A stretch of DNA of 5,747 nucleotides from Thermoprotei archaeon (GTDB lineage Archaea; Thermoproteota; Thermoprotei_A; Sulfolobales; WANQ01): contig JALWGO010000010.1 in assembly GCA_027038805.1 (NCBI GenBank), forward strand, positions 1 through 5,747. The letters are read 5' to 3'. The position numbers and the translations under genes are program-made. The notes under the pieces are model-generated. The model worked only from the letters and a program-made list of their open reading frames with translations, did not search any database and had not been told where the DNA came from. How positions within the stretch are numbered: position 1 is the stretch's first letter; every line of letters starts with the position of its first letter. Positions 5,562 through 5,747 of the stretch are shown one piece after another.

Positions 5562-5747
5562 CTATCTTACCACTTTCTCGAGGAATTGTTGATATGCTCT
5601 CTTAACCTCTATTCTACTAGGCTTAAGTAATCCATGTTCTGTTATAAATGCTGTAAAATACTTGCCCGGTGTTCTATCAAATAATGGTGTCTTGGTCTTG
5701 AAGTCTTCTATCTCGTATTCTCTTTCAAGCAATGGTATCTCATAGCA
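5562..5747 (-). CDS. C-terminal part of an aIF2B-like / MtnA / ribose-1,5-bisphosphate isomerase family protein
   Basis: An open frame entering from the right edge on the minus strand gives 61 residues and ends at TAG (5564-5562). The visible protein has YEIPLLEREYEIEDF followed by KTPLFDRTPGKYFTAFITEHG. This matches the C-terminal signature of the eIF2B alpha/delta, MtnA and ribose-1,5-bisphosphate isomerase superfamily, NPxFDxTPxxYITAxITExG. A short basic, helical extension of about 20 residues follows. Members are either sugar-phosphate isomerases (methionine salvage or archaeal AMP degradation) or initiation-factor-related regulatory proteins. The residues that separate these subgroups lie outside the window, so the subgroup cannot be fixed. 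The gene's 3' end faces the start of the small candidate antitoxin gene across a 229-nt gap. ATACCT/AGGTAT (5536-5552) forms a small inverted repeat just past the stop. Confidence 0.78.
   Translation of the reverse strand, partial: CYEIPLLEREYEIEDFKTKTPLFDRTPGKYFTAFITEHGLLKPSRIEVKRAYQQFLEKVVR

Noticed and set aside
5434..5592. 52-codon plus-strand frame starting ATG in the gap, downstream of TATAAAA at 5409-5415
   Set aside because: Its sequence is not protein-like in composition, no ribosome binding site is seen, and its end runs antisense into the aIF2B-like gene. TATA spacing alone is not enough.

Overview
The window looks like chromosomal DNA from a hyperthermophilic crenarchaeon of the Desulfurococcales type. 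The pointers are AT-rich DNA, Arg codons that are mostly AGG/AGA, frequent ATA (Ile) codons, GGTG-type ribosome binding sites about 8 nt from the start, frequent TTG starts, TATA-like boxes, and archaeal gene families (DEXX-box ATPase with a DUF234-like tail, aIF2B-like protein, RNA m5C methyltransferase). This assignment is an inference; no rRNA or other marker is present.

Left part (1-1921, all minus strand). Transcription runs right to left through an apparent operon: an AEC-family membrane transporter (1028-1921), a predicted nucleotidyltransferase (74-1018), and the first 41 codons of a third gene (start at 125, running off the left edge). The third gene overlaps the second by 52 nt. Its N-terminus resembles that of the second gene, which suggests a tandem pair of related genes.

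Centre (1922-4587). A 143-nt divergent intergenic region separates that operon from a plus-strand ATPase gene (2065-3282) with Walker motifs, a winged-helix-like middle and a PD-(D/E)XK-like C-terminal tail. Directly before its ATG lie a perfect 14-bp palindrome and three exact copies of the quasi-palindrome AGTATGATACT at an exact 14-bp period. This is the most striking non-coding structure in the window. The ATPase ends tail-to-tail with a minus-strand RsmB/NOP2-type RNA m5C methyltransferase (3262-4587); the two overlap by 21 nt.

Right part (4588-5747). A 291-nt gap carries promoter-like elements and perhaps a decayed short reading frame. It is followed by a RelE/ParE-type toxin (4879-5178). 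No intact antitoxin gene precedes the toxin. Instead, an unlisted 54-codon minus-strand gene (5168-5332) with an antitoxin-like composition overlaps its 3' end by 11 nt, so toxin and candidate antitoxin would be convergent. A 229-nt gap with a hairpin around a TATA-like box follows. The right edge holds the C-terminal 61 codons of an aIF2B/MtnA/ribose-1,5-bisphosphate isomerase-family gene (5562 to beyond 5747, minus strand).

No tRNA, rRNA, insertion sequence or CRISPR array was seen.
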